Part shown: piece by piece, positions 13,211 to 15,851 of the stretch
Layout of the letters: each line of letters starts with the position of its first letter
Position numbering within the stretch: position 1 is the stretch's first letter
Source of the DNA: Thermoplasmata archaeon
GTDB lineage: Archaea; Thermoplasmatota; Thermoplasmata; Lutacidiplasmatales; UBA184
Assembly: GCA_030046135.1 (NCBI GenBank)
Contig: JASIEC010000006.1
Coordinates: 1 to 15,851 of the forward strand
DNA: 15,851 nucleotides
Direction: 5' to 3'
Made by a program: the position numbers and the translations under genes
The notes under the pieces: generated by a model
The model's database searches: none
Seen by the model: the letters and a program-made list of their open reading frames with translations, nothing else
Told to the model about the DNA's origin: nothing

Positions 13211-14542
13211 GTGATCGGCCGGTTCCCGTGGGACCCGTTCCCGCCGGGGGAGCCGGAGGCCCTCGGCCCGGATCCGCTGCACGTCGCGCTCTACCGCGGC
13301 GCGGTCACGGGGGCCGACGCCTACCGCTCCGTCCGCCTCGCGCTCCGGCTCGAGGGCTCCGTGCTCCGGATCGGGAACCGGTTCGTCCCCGAGGGACGGT
13401 ACCGCGAGGTGGCGTTCCTCGCCGCCGGGAACGCCGCGAACTCGATGGCGCTCGCCGCGCTCGACGTGCTCGGCGACCGGTTGACCCAGGGGTTCCTCGC
13501 GGGACCGGAGCCCCCGCTCTCGAGGCTCCCGTTCCGGGGCGCCACCGTCGGTCCCGGGTGGGGCGGGGCCGACGCCGCCGCCGAGGTCGTCGCGGCGGCC
13601 CGGGAGATCGTGGCCGAGCTCCGGGCCTCGGACCTCTTCCTCCTCCTGCTCTCGCCGGGCGCCGGGCGCGGGCTGGTGCTGCCCCCGGCGGGGATGGCCC
13701 CCGCGGAGTTCTCGTCGTTCCTCGAGGGGGCCCACGCGCGGGGCGCGAGCGGCCGCGACGTCGCGCTCCTCGCGAGGGTCCTCGGCACCGGCGGGGCCGG
13801 CGGACGGCTCGTGCCGGCGACGACCGCCGCGGATGTCGAGACCCTGCTCGTCGATCGGGGGGACGGGCCCGCCCGCGTGGGCGGCGGTCCGACGATCCCC
13901 CTCTCTCCCGACGAGCGGACCGAGGCCCGGGCCGCGATCGCCCGGCTCGGGCTCGGCGGGGAGCTCCCCCTCCCGGCGGCGACGGCGCTCGGACCCGCGG
14001 GCGGCCCCGAGGCGTCCCTCCCCGAGACCGTCCGCCGACCGGTCGTCGTCGCGGGCCCCTCGGACGCGCTCCGCGGCGCCGCGGACTCGGCGTTCGACCG
14101 CGGGTGGACGTCGCGGGTCGCGTTCCTCGAGCTCAAGGACGAGCCGATCCGCGCGGCGGACCGCTTCCTCGAGAGGACGGAGGCGCTCGTCGCCGGCGAA
14201 GGGACGCGTCCGAGCGGCGAGCGCGCGAAGGGCGTCGTCGCGGTCGCCATGCTGACGCTCGACCTCCCCGAGGGGGCCGACGACGCGCTCGAGCAGCGCC
14301 GGTTCGTGGAGCGGGCCCGGGACCGGCTCCGCCGCCGCGAGATGAGCGTCGGTCTCTACGCGACCGCGGGGCCCCTCGCGCCGGGCGGGGGCCCGGGCGG
14401 GTTCGTCGTCGGCGCGCCGGGAGACCCCGAGCTCAAGCGCCCGCCGGGGGAGATCCGCCCGCTCCCGATGCGCGCGGGGATCACCGACGTCGGTCTCGTC
14501 GCCGTCGCGGTCTGCGCCGAGGAGTCCCCGCCGGCCTCGTAG
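13211..14542 (+). CDS. Divergent glycerate 2-kinase (GckA/MOFRL) homologue, probably degenerate active site
   Basis: A 443-residue protein with the length and block order of MOFRL glycerate 2-kinases, which phosphorylate glycerate to 2-phosphoglycerate. Recognisable blocks are HVALYRGAVTGADAYRSV, FLAAGNAANSMALAAL, the region VDRGDGPARVGGGPT (like SDVPGDDPxxIASGPT) and AGITDVGLVAVAV (like TGTNVxDLxVA). Key positions differ: the Lys of GKAA is Asn74, the SGGxSALL loop reads SPGAGRGL (148-155), the GHPVPD motif reads GPGWGGAD, and GGRNQE reads GERAKG, keeping only Arg338. It may bind a related ligand or regulate, not phosphorylate glycerate. The GTG at 13211 is chosen because homology starts there; a weak box around 13181-13188 lies 27 bases upstream, and cotranscription with the dehydrogenase genes is equally possible. 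Homology is fairly sure, activity doubtful. Confidence 0.78.
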   Translation: MIGRFPWDPFPPGEPEALGPDPLHVALYRGAVTGADAYRSVRLALRLEGSVLRIGNRFVPEGRYREVAFLAAGNAANSMALAALDVLGDRLTQGFLAGPEPPLSRLPFRGATVGPGWGGADAAAEVVAAAREIVAELRASDLFLLLLSPGAGRGLVLPPAGMAPAEFSSFLEGAHARGASGRDVALLARVLGTGGAGGRLVPATTAADVETLLVDRGDGPARVGGGPTIPLSPDERTEARAAIARLGLGGELPLPAATALGPAGGPEASLPETVRRPVVVAGPSDALRGAADSAFDRGWTSRVAFLELKDEPIRAADRFLERTEALVAGEGTRPSGERAKGVVAVAMLTLDLPEGADDALEQRRFVERARDRLRRREMSVGLYATAGPLAPGGGPGGFVVGAPGDPELKRPPGEIRPLPMRAGITDVGLVAVAVCAEESPPAS

Positions 14543-14555
14543 ATCCGCCGCGGGA

Positions 14556-14569
14556 GCCCGGATCCGGGC
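14556..14569. terminator. Perfect 14-base palindrome between convergent genes
   Basis: GCCCGGATCCGGGC can fold into a five-base-pair GC stem with a GATC loop on either strand. It fills most of the 30-base gap between the stop at 14542 and the convergent gene's stop at 14573, where a two-way transcript end would be useful. No T run follows, so archaeal termination here is not proven. Confidence 0.35.
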
Positions 14570-14572
14570 GGG

Positions 14573-15208
14573 CTAGGCGGTCCTCGGACCTCGGGGCTCC
14601 GCGGGCCGCTGCGGGGCCGGCTCGGCCGCCTCGAAGTGACGCTTCAACGCCATGTACTCGGCGAAGGAGATCTGGCGACGGCCCCGCACCGCCCCGGCCT
14701 GCTTCAGCGACGTGATCTCGTAGGTGCGAAGCAGCTCCGGGACGGCCCGTCCCGCGGGCGCCGCCGACGCGGCGTCGAGCGGGGCCGCCGCGATCGGTCG
14801 ATCGGCGAACGGAAGACGGGGCTCGCTCGCGACGGGAACGCTCCTCGGTGCGCGGGGGGGCTCGGAGGGGGGCGACCGGGCGAGGTGCGCGACGAGGAGG
14901 GCGCGCTCGGCGTCGGAGATCTCGCCGTCCGCGGCCAGGAGATCGACGAGCTCCGTCTGGCGGGGGCGGTACGTCTCGACGAGCTCGGCGAGGTCCCGGT
15001 CCCGACGGGCGACCGGCGCGGCGGCGAGCGGGGCCCCCAGGAGGACCTCGAGGTCAGCCCGGAGCTCCTCGAGCCCGGCGCGAAGCTCCTCGGCCGAGGG
15101 CTTCTCGCCGCCGCCTCCGGCGTCCCACCGGACGGTGAGCCGGGCGACGGCGCCCTCTCCCGTCGGGCGCTCCACGGAGAGCTCGAACTCCCGCCGGCGC
15201 GACGCCAC
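14573..15208 (-). CDS. Hypothetical protein with paired helices and a C-terminal basic motif
   Basis: I do not recognise this 211-residue soluble protein, which has no Cys and no membrane segment. Residues 5-30 look like two beta strands (REFELSVERP, AVARLTVRWDA). Residues 38-58 are a charged helix (SAEELRAGLEELRADLEVLL). Residues 70-110 are two helices, including DLLAADGEISDAERALLVA. Residues 112-155 form a Pro/Ala-rich linker. Residues 157-194 (ELLRTYEITSLKQAG, then RRQISFAEYMALKRHF) resemble in style the SHOCT-like short domains, but the match is too weak to name. The GTG at 15208 is chosen because strand-rich coding sequence starts there and TTTTCT sits about 26 bases upstream; the frame remains open to 15763 only as antisense of the HxlR gene. 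It is divergent from hxlR with 148 bases between. It may be a target of that regulator. Confidence 0.7.
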   Translation of the reverse strand: MASRRREFELSVERPTGEGAVARLTVRWDAGGGGEKPSAEELRAGLEELRADLEVLLGAPLAAAPVARRDRDLAELVETYRPRQTELVDLLAADGEISDAERALLVAHLARSPPSEPPRAPRSVPVASEPRLPFADRPIAAAPLDAASAAPAGRAVPELLRTYEITSLKQAGAVRGRRQISFAEYMALKRHFEAAEPAPQRPAEPRGPRTA

Positions 15209-15230
15209 GTCGCTCGACGGGCCTCGAGGG

Positions 15231-15236
15231 AGAAAA
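15231..15236 (-). promoter_or_regulatory. Weak TATA-like box of the 15208 gene
   Basis: On the minus strand TTTTCT is centred about 26 bases before the GTG at 15208. It is AT-rich against a GC-rich background but poor as a TATA consensus. Confidence 0.3.
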
Positions 15237-15314
15237 CGTACGCCGAGCCCGGGACGCGTGACCCGGCGACGGGGGCACGAAAGTTGCCTTGGGCTACTTG
15301 ATGGAAGGAGGTAA

Positions 15315-15322
15315 CTATAAAT
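15315..15322 (+). promoter_or_regulatory. TATA box of the HxlR-family gene
   Basis: CTATAAAT is the best TATA match in the window, predicting a start near 15345 and a leader of about 12 bases before the ATG at 15357. The purine-rich GGAAGGAGGTAA just before it fits a BRE position. An imperfect dyad, TAC...GTA (15294-15313), also lies there and could be an operator, but it is weak. Confidence 0.7.
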
Positions 15323-15356
15323 TCGGTCGGTCGTTCCGCTCGTCCCGGGGAACCTG

Positions 15357-15842
15357 ATGGACGCCGTGCGGTCGCCGAAGAGCCTGTCGAGGAACGACGA
15401 AGGGTCCGAGGAGTGCGACCGCCAGGACGGCCGGACGATCTGCCCGGTGCTCGCGGCCGTCGGGGTGATCGGAACCGAGTGGCGGCTCGCGATCGTCCAC
15501 CGTCTCCTCGACGGCCCCCAGCGGTTCAGCGAGATCCTCCGGGCGAACCCCCGGCTCAATGCGAAGACGCTCAGCGCGACGCTGAAGTTCCTCGAGGGCC
15601 AGGGCGTCGTGCAGCGCACCGTCGTCAGCACCCGCCCCTTCTCCGTCGTGTACTCGCTCACCGAGATGGGACTCGGCCTCGCCCCCGCCGCCCGGGAACT
15701 GCGAGCCTGGGGGGAGCGATGGCTCCTCCCTCGGCGGCAGGCCGCGATCCGCGCCAACGCCACCCCCCGCCGGGTCCCGGTGATCCAGGGGGAGCTCCCG
15801 ACGGTCGTCGTCGCGGAGTCGGACGGACGGGGTCGCCGGTAG
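15357..15842 (+). CDS. HxlR family transcriptional regulator
   Basis: A 161-residue winged helix-turn-helix regulator. The HxlR hallmarks run in order: ICPVLAAVGVIGTEWRLAIV (canonical Cys29-Pro, then the GxKW-like motif as GTEW), LLDGPQRFSEILRANPRL, LNAKTLSATLKFLEGQGVVQRTV (recognition helix and wing), VVYSLTEMGLGLAP and ARELRAWGERWL. Cys29 is the conserved residue that senses redox or electrophile stress in some family members such as YodB and HypR; an extra Cys20 lies nearby. The N-terminal 25 residues and the C-terminal 25 are charged extensions. HxlR proteins often repress neighbouring oxidoreductase or detoxification genes. Here the divergent neighbour is an unknown protein, and downstream genes are outside the window. 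Family assignment is sure; the signal is unknown. Confidence 0.93.
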   Translation: MDAVRSPKSLSRNDEGSEECDRQDGRTICPVLAAVGVIGTEWRLAIVHRLLDGPQRFSEILRANPRLNAKTLSATLKFLEGQGVVQRTVVSTRPFSVVYSLTEMGLGLAPAARELRAWGERWLLPRRQAAIRANATPRRVPVIQGELPTVVVAESDGRGRR

Positions 15843-15851
15843 GACGCGAGC

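Noticed and set aside
15301..15357. An 18-codon ATG frame, and a perfect AAGGAGGT upstream of hxlR
   Set aside because: The best TATA box lies inside this frame, so transcripts would start after it. The purine run fits a BRE better than a ribosome binding site, although the TGATG overlap with the hxlR start is neat.
15209..15763. Extension of the minus-strand unknown gene across the hxlR gene
   Set aside because: The extra part is antisense to a clear HxlR protein and contains two promoters.
1..15851. Mobile elements, CRISPR arrays or phage genes
   Set aside because: I saw no transposase or integrase motifs, no regularly spaced repeats, and no attachment-site duplication of the tRNA 3' end in the window.

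Overview
The window is a very GC-rich stretch of an archaeal chromosome. The archaeal signs are TATA-like boxes about 25-28 bases upstream of start codons with little or no leader (at 787, 2565 and 7622), a class II tRNA-Leu with its own TATA box and no encoded CCA, an AbrB-PhoU regulator of archaeal type, Lrp and HxlR regulators, and frequent GTG starts. A high-GC member of the Thermoplasmatota would fit, but no phylogenetic marker proves it. No mobile element, CRISPR array or phage gene is visible. The order is that of a compact chromosome with short operons.

Layout. 1-1353: a glutamine synthetase gene, cut by the left edge, diverges from an Lrp/AsnC regulator across a near-perfect palindrome. 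1385-2257: an LsrF-type class I aldolase/thiolase. 2335-2419: tRNA-Leu(CAG). 2598-5775: a two-gene unit made of a membrane-anchored PstS-like binding protein with altered ligand residues and a large polytopic membrane iron-sulfur protein related to NapH-type quinol/ferredoxin proteins. 5921-7586: a small unknown protein and an MFS transporter. 7650-9120: a Fur-type zinc/dimerisation domain without the usual DNA-binding half, then an iron-alcohol-dehydrogenase homologue that has lost most of its metal ligands. 9117-10196 (minus): AbrB-PhoU regulator, tail-to-tail with the dehydrogenase and with a dyad symmetrical around its TATA box. 10333-14542: a two-subunit sarcosine/proline/opine-dehydrogenase-like flavoenzyme (alpha with two 2Fe-2S sites, beta with FAD) followed by a divergent glycerate-2-kinase homologue. 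14573-15208 (minus) and 15357-15842 (plus): an unknown protein and an HxlR regulator, transcribed divergently.

How the genes may work together. The left end is nitrogen metabolism under a likely local Lrp switch. The right half is amine or amino-acid oxidation feeding electrons through iron-sulfur centres. The least explained unit is the PstS-like/iron-sulfur pair: the binding protein lacks the usual phosphate residues and sits next to an electron-transfer membrane protein, not next to the PstCAB permease. It is the best candidate here for an undescribed system. Three other genes look like family members that have kept the fold but lost catalytic or DNA-binding parts: the Fur-like protein, the Fe-ADH homologue and the glycerate kinase homologue.
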